DNA from: Akanthomyces muscarius
Taxonomy: Eukaryota; Ascomycota; Sordariomycetes; Hypocreales; Cordycipitaceae
Direction: 5' to 3'
NCBI RefSeq assembly: GCF_028009165.1
Contig: NC_079242.1
Coordinates: forward strand, 434,001-498,000
Length of the DNA: 64,000 nt
Numbering within the stretch: the stretch's first letter is position 1; each line of letters starts with the position of its first letter. The notes beneath the pieces were generated by a model. The model did no database searches. It was not told the origin of the DNA and saw only the letters and a list, made by a program, of their open reading frames with translations. Made by a program: the position numbers and the translations under genes. Of this stretch, positions 1-12,684 are shown piece by piece.

Positions 1-405
1 TGCGGTCAGGCCGGCGCTGGCCGTGGTGAAGCCCGACAGATTCAGGTACGAGGAGAAGAGGAGCGTCGGCGTGAAGAGGAAGAGCGGGACGGCCTGCATC
101 GGGCGGGCGTGCAGGGCCGTGACGAGGGTGGCGAGCAGCGAGGGCGGAAGCGAGGATGCTGCGAAATGAAGGACTGTGTAAGCCAGCATTTTCACCGATG
201 TTGAGAATTGTTCGCTGCTCGGGGTTCCACAGCGCGAAAAAGCGAACGCGAGAGGCGTGGGCGCAATGTCGCGTGGCGGCGCGCAGCAAGCTTGGTGAGG
301 GGGGGGGAGAGGGAATCAGGCTGGGCTCTACTTACTGCCCCAGTCCTCGAGACGTTGAATCACGGACTTTTCCGTCGGGAGAGGACTGCTGTCGTCGGAT
401 GCCAT
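1..405 (-). CDS. AIM19: AIM19-like mitochondrial membrane protein, 5' part only
   Basis: Partial gene running off the left edge. Exon 1 is 405-336 (ATG at 405, ending ...RLEDWG) and exon 2 is 158-1. They are separated by a 177-nt intron with donor GTAAGT (335) and acceptor TTTCGCAG (159). The spliced product reads MASDDSSPLPTEK..., then SLPPSLLATLVTALHARP, then FTPTLLFSSYLNLSGF with hydrophobic stretches. This matches my memory of the fungal AIM19 family, small inner-membrane-type mitochondrial proteins with an LLATL..ALHARP core. An alternative acceptor (TTACACAG, about 15 nt upstream) also keeps the frame and would add five residues; the chosen one fits the family better. The C-terminal part lies outside the window. 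The molecular function of the family is not established. Confidence 0.62.
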
Positions 406-3400
406 TGCGATGGATGCGAGCTCTCGTCGCGACAGGGTTCCGTGGGATAGGATTGCGCAGAAAACAAAAGGTTGCTTGATGTTGATCGCTGAAGCAGGCT
501 TGGCGCAAAAATTATGTCGTCACTACAGAGGTGATGGGCGAGCTGGCCAATGAGCGGTGGGCACGAGCAGAAAATGCCCACTCATGGATGTAGTTGGCGG
601 TAGAGCTACCTATACCAGAGCTTGACTCAATATCTGGGGATTGTTTCAGTGGGCTATGGTGTGAGTAGTTATGACCACTGTAAGCTCCTTTGCCTTTCTC
701 ATTCTTGGCAATTTGGTGAGAAGAACTAGGTTGATGATGCCGCGGATATTGCGGAATCAATTTGCGCCGCGGGGATGTCAAGATGGAGGCCCACAGACTC
801 GGTCACTAGGTAGCTGTCAAGCCACGCATCCATGCACCCAGAGCCAGGGCACGACGGCGTTGGGGGTAGCCGAAATGGAGAGTCGGCAGTGAGAATGGCG
901 GAGAAGGTTGGAATGGACACAGCGGAGGCAATTTTAAGAGAATGCGAGCACGAGCAACGCAGAATCGTAAGGACGACGAGTGGATTGATGGTGCAGCAGC
1001 ACTCAGTCTATTGGCGGCAGGGTGGCTTGACGGGGAAAACGGAAATGGCGGAGAAAGCAGCCACCTTTGTTTGGGCTTTGCAGGGGCTGCAAAAGAGCCT
1101 ACCAAGGTCTTTGCTGCTGCAGGCTTCTGAGGAACCGCTCGTTGTCATGCCGTACGACAGCCCTGTTCTGCAAGAGCCCATGCACACGCCCCCTCCAAAG
1201 TACCAACTAAATGGCCTGATGAGATGGTTGATATTGAGAGAGGGGCTTACCGGTATTTCAAATATCCTCTGGAGCCCAGGCTCGGGCCCGAAAAATGGGC
1301 AGCTTGATTGACACCTCCGAGTTCCGGTACGTACTTACTGGTCGTGGTGATGCCTCATCGTAGCATAGGTAGGTTACATCCAGCCAGCCATCACATGAAG
1401 TTGTGTCGAACAGGCTTCTGGGAGGCACTTCCTCGGCAGGATTCACAAGCACCTAGGTAGCCTACCTCAGCAACGAGACTGAGCATGAGTTGCATGGGCT
1501 GCTGTAAATAGCACTGATTGTTCAGCAATGACAAAGGGTAGCTCACTAACGGCTGCCCCTCTAACTACGGAGCCACCTGCAACTACGCCACGCGAAAAAA
1601 AAAGCCCACGGTGTAATGAGGCGTTTTGTTCTAGCTGTTGCTCGTACGTTGGCCAGTGCTGTTGTAGGCATCATCAGGCACCTCACCGAATGTGCCATCC
1701 CACTTCACTGCATACACTTTCGATTTGATTAGTTGGGCTGCCAATCTCTCTCTGTATTTGCTCCGATGATGCTGCTGCCAAGAATCGGCACAGCATTATC
1801 AGTCTTTCGAATAATCTTCGCTGCCCGCCAATCAAAACCCGACCCCTCTGAGCCTGTCAGCACGATCCACGCGCTGTTTCCTCCAGCCACACCCCGGCTG
1901 CTTCCACCCCCGCCTCTCGTCTCTCATGTCCTTGTCGCCTTGCGCTGCCTTTAAGCTGTAGGGGATGATGCCGTACCTTCTTGGCAAAAAGAAAAAAAAA
2001 AGAAAAAGAGTATTGCTATCCGCACAGCGCTTTTTTGCTACTCAAAAAAAAATGAATAAAAAAATATTTGCATGGCTTCACTGCTCCCCCGTTTCGCGTA
2101 CTCTAAAGAACTACAGTCTTGGGGTCAAAATCACGAAATGGTTGGTGCTCGGCTCTCGTCTCTACTACCGGCGGCCGAGACCCAGACTCGCAGGGAGGGG
2201 CAACGGTCCTGCAATCCTTTCATCTGCCAGGAGAAATTCGCACCTGTTTGGTGGCGTGCAGACATGAATGGCTGGGGCCGGGCCAGGCAATGGCACATGG
2301 CATTTCGACAAGGGGGCCCCTAAAAAGAATAAAAAATGGTGCGGACTTGTCTGCGCCCGCCTACCGACTTGGATCTTCGGGCCGGGATAAACTCAAATAC
2401 CGGTCGACCGTGGTTATCAGTCAAGACTGTTCAATGGGGAAACCGTCTCACACGTCCATTTTACTTATTCTGGCCTGGCAATTTATTAGCATAGCAGGCA
2501 AGGGCCCGTAACTTAGCGGCTCAAAAGAAGGCTGCAGCTTTGTCTTGCTCGTCTGCGCGACCAATCAGCTTTCGCGGGTCAGTGCCGATCATCAGGCTTG
2601 ATCGCCAGAAACGGCAATCCAATCAGCTTGTGCAACTCGTCGTGGTTTATTTTTACAAGTCTTTTTTGCATGAACAAGGTACAGAGAGAGGTTGTATGTG
2701 CAAGCCATCGGCAATGGCCTGATTACTTGGCCTCCCTCCCATGACGCTTGTGACGTGAATGGTTGTTCACGGGAACACGCTTTCTCGCCATCTCAGCCCT
2801 GCTAATTAATACGTCAAGGGGCAATGCACTTGTAGTTGAGGGCTGGGCCGCGCGGCGTTCTAGATGTGCCGCCCCGTCTACACCGATACCAGTGTTCTAG
2901 GCCGTCAACTCGGCGCAGCGTCGCAGAAACCGAGCAAACTCTCCGTTCGCGAGAATTGAAAACAATTACCGAGCTACCGGCGAGATATCATCATTGCCAT
3001 CATCTTCTTGTCAACGGCATCATAACTCTCCATATAGTAATAATGCCATACGATACCATGGCGTTGCAGCTTGCCCGCCGCCCCCCCCCAACTGCTTCGA
3101 CGCGATTGGTGCGACGCCCTCATTTGCTCGTTTATTGCGGGGGCAACGCCTTTGATCAAAATTTACGATCACCGTCCTTGGCCTGTGTGGCCGCACCCGT
3201 GCGCCAGCTCCAACGCACAAGTCTCCGAGACGGCCAGGCTGTGAGCTGTTAGTTACGGGGCCGACTGCATCGGCCTTGAGCACCGCGCCCGCCCCGCGGG
3301 ATCTCATCCGACCGCCTCAGCTGCCATCATTATAGCCCTGTTTCTCGCAGTCGCTAAATTTTTCCTGTTTCAGCTGCCCAGCTAGTCCTCTTCTATCCCT

Positions 3401-4109
3401 TCATGCCGTGTCTAATCAAATTGGTAGGGCTGGTTGAGAAGGGGTGGATCGGCGCCGGGCGGTACCCAAGGGCCACACCTAGTGCCACGGGCTGTGCCCG
3501 CCCACCTTGCTAACTGGGCTCGTGTTGCTATTTTGGCGTGCCAGTATGCCTGATCGGCCAACTTGGTGATGCACTTGAAACTTTGCTAGACTCGCCTCAT
3601 TTTGATATTCTTGGCCCTCGGGGTTACTACACCAACTGCTTCGGTGCGGAGCCAGCTTGCTAGTAGTGAGCGCTTAGACACATGCTTCGGCCATGAGTAC
3701 GCTCATGCATACTGAAGTTATTTTTATCCATCAAGAGCAAAGCAAGGAAAAAATGAGACAAAAATGAGAGAAAAGTGATGAGTATTGTCTTTTACTTTTG
3801 TCCCGTCTATCTAGTACCATGTACCCAGCCTGTAAACACAAACTGCCCACCAGCTACTGGCAGCTTCAAACGCCTGTACTACCCGCAAAGTTGAGCATTG
3901 CAGTAGAAATAGAGATGGTTGAGAATATAAATGCCCACACTGAGAAAACACCAACATAGAAACTCCAGTCTCGAAAAATAAAAGGCTCAAGTGCTGCAAC
4001 CATGATAGAATACACTCCAATTCCAAAAAAAAAGCAATCGTGACATCATGCCAATATGTTCTGAGGAAGCAAAGAAAAAATGTACATCGCCTAGCATGCT
4101 CTGGGCACT
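406..4109. other. Gene-free interval (3.7 kb)
   Basis: Open frames here are short, on both strands, and show no family motif or consistent splice pattern. The left end must hold the promoter of the AIM19-like gene and the right end the 3' region of the small zinc-cluster gene. Homopolymer A runs occur around 1600, 1990 and 2045-2055. I see nothing else that can be supported. Confidence 0.55.
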
Positions 4110-5131
4110 CTAGCGGCGGTAGGGCCAAATGTCAGCACCAGCAGTCTGCAAGCCGGAAAAGGCCTGGAACTGCATATACTCGTCGGGAGGCGTCAAGACC
4201 GGGAAGGCGTGCGGGTTCGACACGGTCGAGATGTACGAGCTGCTCAGTCCGGCCGAGGTGCTTGGGTCGCGCTGGTAGGCGCCCGGCCAGGCAGCGCCAG
4301 ACTGGTAGCCGCAGTCGTGGTAGGGCATGGTGTACGGGATGTGCTGTTGCTGGTGGTGCTGGTGCTGGGCCATGGCGACGGCGCCGGCAGAGTCGTAGGG
4401 GCTCGCGAGAGAGGTCGAGTAGTCGCCGCTCTCCGAGATGGCCGCGAAGCTGGCAGAGAGGCTGTAGGGGCTGCCCGCGATCGAGGGGGCGGCCGAGGTG
4501 CGCGGCGAGGTGAAGTCGGTGTCTGGTTCTGTCGAGGAGCGCGACTGGGCGGCCGACGAGCAATTTGACTTGCGGCGCGACTGGGAGCCCTTGCGGACGC
4601 GGTTCTGCTGCTGCTGCGTCTGCGTGCTCCGTCGCGACGGCGAGCCCGCGCTGCTGGTGGTGCGGCTCAGCGTCTCCTCAATGGCGCTGTTGTCGGTCGA
4701 GCATCGGCTGCCCCTCTTGCCCCGGCGGGAGCATCGCGCCTCGCTGCGGTTGTAGACGCAAGGATGGGCACTGGAGACGCAACGGTCGCAGCCGTCCTTC
4801 TCACCGCTGCATTTTAACTAGAGAGGGGAAGAAATGTTAGGATCTTGTCGTCTTGGCCAGAAGGAAGCTGAGGCAAACGCAAACGGGTCATGAGAAGAGT
4901 GTGAGTGGTGTTTGGCAGCTGCCAACGGCCCGCAGTGGCAGGCCGCCAGCCAGCACAAAACTTCAAGCAAACAACAACTCCGCTGCGCTGTGGTGGTGGG
5001 ATGCTCACCTTTTTCTCATGGCAGCGGTCGCACGCTTGGTGCTGGCTTGATCGAGCAGAGATGGGATCATATGCGAGACGAATATTTTGCACCTCGGAGG
5101 TGTCGCGGTCGTATTTCCAGGTTGCAAACAT
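4110..5131 (-). CDS. Zn(II)2Cys6 transcription factor, short form
   Basis: Two exons: 5131-5009 and 4817-4110, joined across an intron with donor GTGAGC (5008) and acceptor CTCTCTAG (4818). The product is 276 aa. A perfect fungal binuclear zinc cluster (C-x2-C-x6-C-x6-C-x2-C-x6-C) lies at residues 34-61, with cysteines at 34, 37, 44, 51, 54 and 61. The intron falls inside the cluster, between K41 and L42. A basic, Ser/Arg/Gln-rich linker follows. The C-terminal part is rich in Ser, Pro, Tyr and His (QHQHHQQQH about residue 190) and shows no fungal-specific middle homology domain, so the protein is much shorter than typical members (600-1000 aa). It probably binds CGG-type DNA half-sites in the nucleus. 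Targets are unknown. The ATG at 5131 starts a compact N-terminus directly ahead of the cluster. Confidence 0.82.
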
Positions 5132-7874
5132 GTTGATGTGTGGTCGTTGTGGGTGGAGGTGTGCGTCCAGGTATGTGTGTATGTGTATGTGTCTGGGCGG
5201 CGAGTCACTTGAGATGGTGTTGCTAACTGCTATACAGAATTCGATTGCAGAAAGAGCGAGATCGTGAGATTTATAAGAAAAATGCGCTGTTTATGATTTG
5301 GGCTGGCTTGAATGGGACCTTTTCAACAACGGAGAGCGGGACAGCCTTGCGGCATCCTCATTATATACCAAAGCCGCATCTCTCTCGCTGGACATGGACG
5401 ACCCTAGCGGCCCAGAGGCAGGCAGATTGGGGGCCGGCAATGATGTGGGGGAAAGCAAAGGGAAGCAGACAAGAAGAACGATAGCGAAGGCAGGGTGTGC
5501 ATCTATCGCTGCCCCCGAAATCAAATCTCTCATGACCTCAACTGCCAGCCCGGCCGTTGCACAGGCGGACGACGAGAGATGTACCTCCGCGACCCACGGT
5601 ACCCGACATGAGATTTCGTTTAAGGTGGGGGCGCGCTTACCAGGACAGACTCACTACCCACACCTGCCCACATGCCTGCCACAGAGCCAGAGCGGTTCAA
5701 AGGCTGGACGGACTAAAACAACACCCTAACTTATCGACTATCCACCACGCTGGCGGGGGTCCAAGGCGGTCACCGACCCTCTCGCCCTGTGTCTTTGCCT
5801 GGGTAAGCCAACCAAATCGCACTGCCCATGAGCTCCCCCCCTCCCAGTTCGTTCAACTAATGCAACGCCAGGCAGGTTTGGCAGGGCCCCTTGACCTCCG
5901 TCACGGGCCTAGTCGTCGACCAGCAATCACCACCCCTGGCTTCTGCATAGGGCCTGCTCTTGGAGGGAGGGCCTTCTTTTCGTCCTGACGGAGCAGCACC
6001 TAGTTGCCAGGCTGCTCAAGACCATGGCGTTTCCGTTGCTGTGGGCCAAAAAAGGACCCCAGCAGCCTTTCCCTCTTCCCTCGGTACTGAGACCACTCAT
6101 GTCCTCAATCTCTCCATCGGGCCCGACAATCCTACGGCCATCGGTACCTGTCGGTATTGCAGAATAAGCCGTTCCGATTTACACCCACCAGAGCCAGCTT
6201 GGCAGACCCAGTGTCACATTGAAATGTCTGTGCAACAGATAGCTGCACAAACAGAAATATCTGCAGATGATTCCATCATAGCGTCACACTCTATTCAGCC
6301 AGCTCGGGTTGGCTGCGAAAAGATGAAGCATAAAACCACCGTTCCGGAGCAGTGGCCCAAGACGAGATGGGGTCTTGCCAGCCAATTCCCAGTGGGGTCG
6401 CTCAGAGGAGCCTCAGCTGAGTTTCCTCCAACACTTGGAGCTAACAGTGAGTGCCGGCACACACACCACTTCCTTGCACGCCAAAGCTCCGCCATGCAAG
6501 GTTGCATTGGCTGAGCAAGGGATGCCGATGACTTTTGTTCCTAAAAATGGGACCCCCAGAGTATCCATCCCGGACATGGCTTCACGACAGCCGGCCGGCC
6601 ACGTCCTTTGCTTGAGCAGCCACACACCGCAGCGCGACGGTTAGCGGGGCTGTCTCCAAAGTCTGCTGGGTCTGGCTCGTCATCGGCCTCCCGAGGTTTG
6701 AGTATCGAGTCAACGAGTCAAGAATGAAGTGGCCCAGATAATCTGCACAGCTCTGTCACTTTGGCCGCCACATCATGGGGGCCACGGACACCATCGTCGA
6801 TTTTGCCTTGTTTCTCGTTTTCGACGATTCGAAGCAGATATGACGCAGGCCCGCCAGCACTTGTTCAACTTGCTCGAACCGCTGAAAGGAAGCTCTTCAA
6901 CAAGCATGGGCATGTCGAACTCATTGAGGCGCAACCCACAGTTCGGGTACAGAGACCATTTGTCAACTAAATATGCAGGCACCATAAACCCACGTTTTTT
7001 TGTGGTAACTTCTTGCCTGCCACTGGCAAACCCCTGCAGCTGCTGCTAGAGGCCCGGATCGGCTTACTTTTCACTAACGTTAATAAAGAAGCACAACTTT
7101 AGTTGTGTGCTCCCTGCAGTTCTGCACTACCGAACAACGCTAAAATACTCGAAAGAGAAATGGCAAAAAAACCACATTGCTACTCGTTAGCGATTCTAGT
7201 GTTTTCAGGCCTTGCGTTTAGAAGCTTCGACTGGCAAGCTCAGGATTCGGAACCGAAACATGCAGAGGGGCTGTGACAGTGACATCAAATTACAACGTTT
7301 GATGCGCTCCTGGGGGCGCAAGACTTTGCCTATTCAGGTCCACCTTAGCTCCGGTGGCAAAGCTATGGCTTTGGGGGCTTTGGAAAGCGAGTGGCCTGTG
7401 GGCAGTGACAGGCCGTGGTATTGGCCCGTTGCCAATACTGGTACAAGCACGATGCTAGGGCGAGCCGAGCCCCTGGTAAGACCTAAACCCAACATGAACT
7501 CTCGACAGAGCTAATAGCTTGGCATTGACCATTTTCTTGGATTGGACACTTTTTGAGCAAATAGTTCTGACCTGCGCCATTGCAACTACATGTTTCTCGA
7601 TGGGATTCGTTCTCGGCCAGCCCACTATGCCAGCCTGACTCAGGTCAGTTCAGCAGACTCTAGAATCCTGTGTCAGGCCCGCCGATCAGAGACCGCCTGC
7701 TGTGAAGGTCAGCCCATACGGTTACTACTGAGTATATTATGCTTCCTGACGTTTTGATGAGGCTATTGGCGATGATCTATAAAGATTAATATTGTTCCTT
7801 GCCAAACTCATTGTCGTTCAGTCACTCGAGCCACATCCACGAAGTTAGCTCAAGCTCAAACCTTATTTGAAAAG
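5132..7874. other. Gene-free interval (2.7 kb)
   Basis: This holds the upstream region of the 4110-5131 regulator, including a GT-rich stretch near 5170-5200, and otherwise only short frames in mixed orientation. The longest, 184 codons at 5960-6514 (+), has no recognisable domain and no codon-bias or splice support. I see no RNA gene or mobile element. Confidence 0.5.
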
Positions 7875-8567
7875 CTATGACTGATATTTTGAGATCTCTA
7901 TCCAATTTTCATTCTTCACATAGGAACGCGCAAATGTGGCTGATTGGCCGGTTGGGGCCGGGCGAATAACAGCCTACTGGTAACAGTAATGATAGCCGGA
8001 TGACCTGTTTCTTACCTCAAGGTAATCGGCATACTTGGCCAATGTTCTTACGGAAATGGAGCGACGCAGAAGCTCCTCTTCGCCATTGCGCCAATGCACC
8101 ATAACCTCCTGAGTATACGAATCGGTCATCAACTTTGCCAGAATATCTTCGGTCGCTGCCCGGACGCTCACAGAAATGGAGTTGCGTTGCTCGTGGCGGG
8201 AGTAATGGCGCTGCTCGCTGCCACGCGCAGTGCGGTCAACCACATCCAGCACCACACGGCGGTACTCATCCCCACTGGATCGAGCGGACGACCAGCCCCG
8301 ACGCGGCTCATCCCCATCATAATACCGGTGGCGGCCCTGGCGAGGCTCACGCTCACGAACGTGTGTCTCCCTGCGGTGGTGGGATTTGCAGCCGCTCTCT
8401 GACCTCTCCAGCCTATCCGACCTGATGCGGCGGCTTGCATCAGACGAATCGTAAATGTACGTGCCATAAGTAGAATATCTGCGGGATTCGCAGGATTCGC
8501 AGTGATCGTAGCTGTCGTCGGACGAGAAGCTAGCCTCAACGCTTATTGAGCATCTGGATGGCCGCAT
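7875..8567 (-). CDS. Hypothetical basic Arg/Ser-rich protein
   Basis: I do not recognise this gene. The frame is open from the ATG at 8567 (MRPSRCSIS...). An in-frame upstream ATG at 8624 exists but gives an unlikely N-terminus. Without splicing it stops at 7974. A donor GTAAGA directly after a Glu codon (8015) and an acceptor CAGTAG (ends 7974) define a possible 42-nt intron. After splicing, the frame continues 32 residues (...YADYLEAVIRPAPTG... to ...WIEISKYQS) and stops at 7875, giving 216 aa. The first half is low-complexity, rich in Ser, Arg, Asp and Tyr. The last about 80 residues look folded, with alternating hydrophobic and charged residues (VMVHWRNGEEELLRRSISV). 42 nt is near the lower limit for fungal introns, so the 3' end is uncertain. 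Confidence 0.45.
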
Positions 8568-11050
8568 GATTGTAAGACGGGATTGTGTGTCGCTTATCGC
8601 TTTGGAAATGTGCAATATTCGCAATTGAATTGTTGTAGTTTTACTTGAAAATGGAATTGACTGTGCAGCTAATGAAATTTACAGGAATCTGACGCGGACA
8701 CAGTGGCAGTGGCGGCGGGCGAGACTAAATACTGAACCTCGAAAACAGTTTCTCTCTTTTACAAAAGAATTTCTCGGTAAGAAGAAAGAAAGAAAGAACT
8801 CCCTCGGGCTTTCTGTAGACAAATGCTGGGCTTTCACCATAGTTATTGCTTTATACTCGCTGCGACCAGTTCATTGTTCAACCTAGACGGCCACACCGCC
8901 CAAGCTCAAAGACGCTCCAGAACAGAACAAGGCCACAGGTGACGACCCTGGCCGACATGGGCATGTTCCAGGCCACGTTGGCGCAGCATCATGTGCAACA
9001 TTAGGGAACATGAAACTGATCTGGTCGATGGTTGGCCTCGCTTACCAGCAATTATTTGCCAGGCTACAGAACAACGCCGTGTGATCTCTGCGGATTGCTG
9101 CAGTGCTGACGGGCACGCAGGTCCACTGCACACATGGGGGCAAACAGCTAGTTTGCGAGAGAGCGCCGAGCCGATGGTGGAATCAATAAAGCTAGAGATA
9201 CACGTCTTACTGGTGGTTGAGAACTGGATGGGCTGAAAGAAGACAAGGCGTTTTCCCTCTTGTGCTTCGTCGGTCCGCTACTCCGCATTTTTTCGCACGC
9301 AGGTGAGGCAAGTGAGTGAGATTGCTCGACACATGGTGGCACGGCTGGGTGCAAGTCGCCCTGGCCGCCAAGCCGAATTTCTTCGCTGCGCTGACTGTCT
9401 CTTCGTCAGTACTGGTCATGGTTAGCATCATCGTGGTAAGAGGGGCGCGAATTAGCGGTCGGCTTCGTCCAGGATGCTTCGTCGCCTTTGCTGCACGGGC
9501 GTGTGCGCCTTTCTCGGCCTTGCGACAGGACTTGGGATGACAAGCTCGTAGGGTGCTGCCGCTCCTCCTCCTCGCCTCTTCGCGCCCGCGCGGCTTTGTC
9601 CGCGCAGCGCGAGGAGACGGGACCCCGACCCCCACGCCCCCTCCTGGCTCGACGCTGGAAGGCGAGGAAAAGGTGCTATCAAGGGGGTGTAGGGTGACTA
9701 AACCTGTGTGACTGGGCTAGGAACCGTTTGCTGCTGCTACACTACCCCAATGTAAGATTATACTGGGCTGGGGCCGCAGGTTCCGAGTCCGACGTGGTCA
9801 AGTAAAGTCTCCGGCGAAGAGAAACAGGATATTTTGGAACCAAAGAAGTAGGAAAAGGAAACCTCACGAGGCGATTACGTTCGATGAACCTTGTCGATAT
9901 CGCCACGACTTATAACTGACTGGCTTTCACACAGAAACCAGATGCTATTCTTCACGCTATTGTCAAGGCCCTTTGTAGTACCGCTTTGTGGGCTTCCACC
10001 ACGACTCCTTCTCCCAACGAAAGCAGCTCAATTGCTTCAGTTCGAGTCCTGAGCCTTGCCCACGTACCAGTAAAGAGATTTGTTCCTTTGCTCCTATGCA
10101 TACATTGACCCTTGGAGCTCTTGTCACATTTCACATCTTGTATGCAGTGGCTGTCAGCCTGCCTGCCTGTGCATCATCTGTACATGTTCTACGATGGTCT
10201 ATGTAGAGTAGCACGATTACCTTTTGTGCAGCAATCAGTCTCCCCCCCCTCTTGTAAGACGATTCTGAATAAACTATAACCCACTTTAGACGAGCAGGAG
10301 AATGTGGTCGCACTGCCTATCGCGTTGCACGAGACAGACCCCTTTTTTCTTTCTCTTGTTTTTTTTTTTTTTTTGGATCAAGGCGAAAGGCGAGGCGTGC
10401 AGGGTTACATGGCGAGGCACACACACAAGCCCACAGCCCACAGTGCTTGCCTGCTCCCCTGTCAGAACGGGCGATGAATGATGGAGAATGATGAATCGGC
10501 AGGCACGGAAGAAGCGGAGGTGTGTGTGAAGAATCGATACATGGTGGGCAGCGAGCCACACTCCCCGATTTTAATCGCTGCTGCCTATCGGGCGAGTGGT
10601 GGTTAATATCAAGACGCAGCAAAGAAGGAAGAAACAAAAAACGGTGTTGATCATCAAGGAAGTCTTTGTGCAACGCATCTTGATTGGCCTAGCACGTCGA
10701 GAAGAGCGACAACGCCGCCTGCGATTTATGGTTATAATTTAATGGTGGCTTGTTGTTAGGCGTCGCCCCCATTGCGCTTGAGCTACGCCAACCACCTTTA
10801 CGGCTCGACTTGTCGATCGAAGAAGATGAACAACAAAACGTGCCAAGCTGCCCATGCACGCTCAACTGAACCCTGTCAAAGTGTATATATCCGTAGTGGC
10901 AGCGGGTGTGTGGCAGGCCCCGTGGCTTTCCCGTTTTGGGGAACGAGGGCTGTGGTGATTGGTAAGACGCCAGAATGAGAGAACGGATATAGTTTTGACG
11001 TTTAATATCACACGGGCGGGAAGAAGACTCCACCAAGAGTGCTGCGGGCA

Positions 11051-11068
11051 GAGAGAGAGAGAGAGAGA
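11051..11068. repeat. (GA)9 microsatellite
   Basis: Nine uninterrupted GA dinucleotides, in the gene-free interval between the hypothetical protein at 7875-8567 and the repeat protein at 12685-14635. Confidence 0.9.
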
Positions 11069-11624
11069 TAAACCAGAATCCACAAGTTTGTTCCTGACTG
11101 CTTCTCGACATCGAGTTGACCTTGGAAAGATTTCGCCTCCCAGGCAGAACCGCGCGGCATCTAGTGCCGATTTCTGCCAATTGTTCGTTTCCCTCTGTAT
11201 CGGTAGCGGCGACGAGCCATGGAGAACAAGAATCAGAGCTAGCGATTCAGAGCAAAGAGGAAAGCGCCTAGCGGAGGGGGGACTACTGGTGCTAAATCTT
11301 CAAGTCCCCGGTCAAGCTCTGCCCTACCGTACCAGATGCCGGGGCTAATCAAGGGGAGGGGGGGTACACGCAAGTGAGCTCGAACGAACGCCCATGTAAG
11401 CAGCGAAAAAATTGGGACCATCAAGGCTCGAGCAATAAAACAGGTTGATTCGAGAAGAATGCTGGCGAGTCCACCTTTGTCTAGCCCACACTTGGTCTGC
11501 TAAACGATCCTTCGTTCTTGATGCCTGCCCTGTAATTACTGAGAAGACTAGTTGACCAGCGGCACTGGCCGACCCAACAAACTAGTTTCCACATGACTTC
11601 CATACAAACTTCTTTCGCCGTCGA

Positions 11625-11639
11625 CCCCCCCCCCCCCCC
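11625..11639. repeat. C15 homopolymer
   Basis: Fifteen consecutive C residues in non-coding DNA. The length is likely to be variable or sequencing-sensitive. Confidence 0.9.
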
Positions 11640-12684
11640 AAACTTATTACCGACCCAGTCTGTATCTGCTGCTATCCCAGTCGATACGCCGGGGTTGTGA
11701 CCAAATTAGAAATATGCATTTCCGTTGGAGACGGAAGGTGGGGGGGGCCTAGGCGGTTTGATTCTCCAAGCACTTGCCTATTCAACCTCGCCAATGCTCA
11801 CGGCCCTGTGCAGTCTAAAAACAAAAGTCTTGGCACGGGAGTTGGTTTGGCTCCTCGGGGTGCCTTCGGCGGCACTTTGCTTCTGGGGGGCAATTTTGTC
11901 TGATTGCCTGCGCTCTTATTGGTTTCTCAGTCTCTTTGGCGGTCTCGCGTCGAGTCTCTTGCTCATCGGGGCCACAGAGGGGGAACCACAAGGCTAGGTT
12001 GATTGGAGCGTCTTGAGTCGTGCGAATTATTGCGCAACGTGTGATTTGATTGATCTTTTGGGAAATAAGCAGATGCTTCGGCAGTTCAAGAGTTGGGTTG
12101 TTACGGAAACCTGATTGAAATGTTTCCGAAGCTGACATGGTGCCGAGTTGTTGTAAAGTCGCCGTCGATCTGCGGCGACCTACCATGGTTGCTTGCTATG
12201 GTTGCTTTTCGAAAGGGACTACCTCCCAAACTTGTTGCGCATTCCAACTCTCATTTTTGCCCTACTGACAGTAAATACTGTAAACTACTATAAACTACTG
12301 TTAACTTTTGCACTAGTCTGTCTGAATGTGGTTAAACCAGCGCAAGGTAGTCTATGACAGACAGCCTTGTCCACCGACGAGGCCAGACTACAAAAGCCAA
12401 GTCCAGTGAACTCGGGCAGCACCAGTTTAATTGACACAATGTGGGAGCCTGCCAAGCAGTACTCGACTTGAAGTTCCTGCCCTTTGGGAGACTCTTTAAA
12501 GCCTGTGGGGATAGAATGGTTGTGGTATATGTAGGGACTTTAACCCGTGGGGAGCGCCGGTGTTGCATTCGCCTCAGCAAGACATCCTCGGCTCTCGAAT
12601 CCGAGACAGTACCTTGCAAGGAAGGATCTGGTTGAGTGTATCACACCATTTGAGGCTGCTTTGAATGCGTTTGGGACATGAGTT

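Larger units (their letters stand above)
8568..12684. other. Gene-free interval (4.1 kb)
   Basis: No convincing gene. The best open frames (for example 142 codons at 9207-9635 minus and 163 codons at 10689-11180 minus) are compositionally biased, overlap competing frames of similar length, and match nothing I know. The stretch contains homopolymer and dinucleotide runs (T16 near 10360, GA repeat at 11051, C15 at 11625). A transcribed non-coding RNA or a small intron-rich gene cannot be excluded. Confidence 0.45.

Noticed and set aside
9207..9635. 142-codon minus-strand frame
   Set aside because: Arg/Ala/Ser-rich with competing frames on both strands and no motif; not enough support for a gene.
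10030..10056. Possible tRNA B-box (AGTTCGAGTCC)
   Set aside because: No matching A-box, acceptor stem or anticodon arm could be drawn around it.
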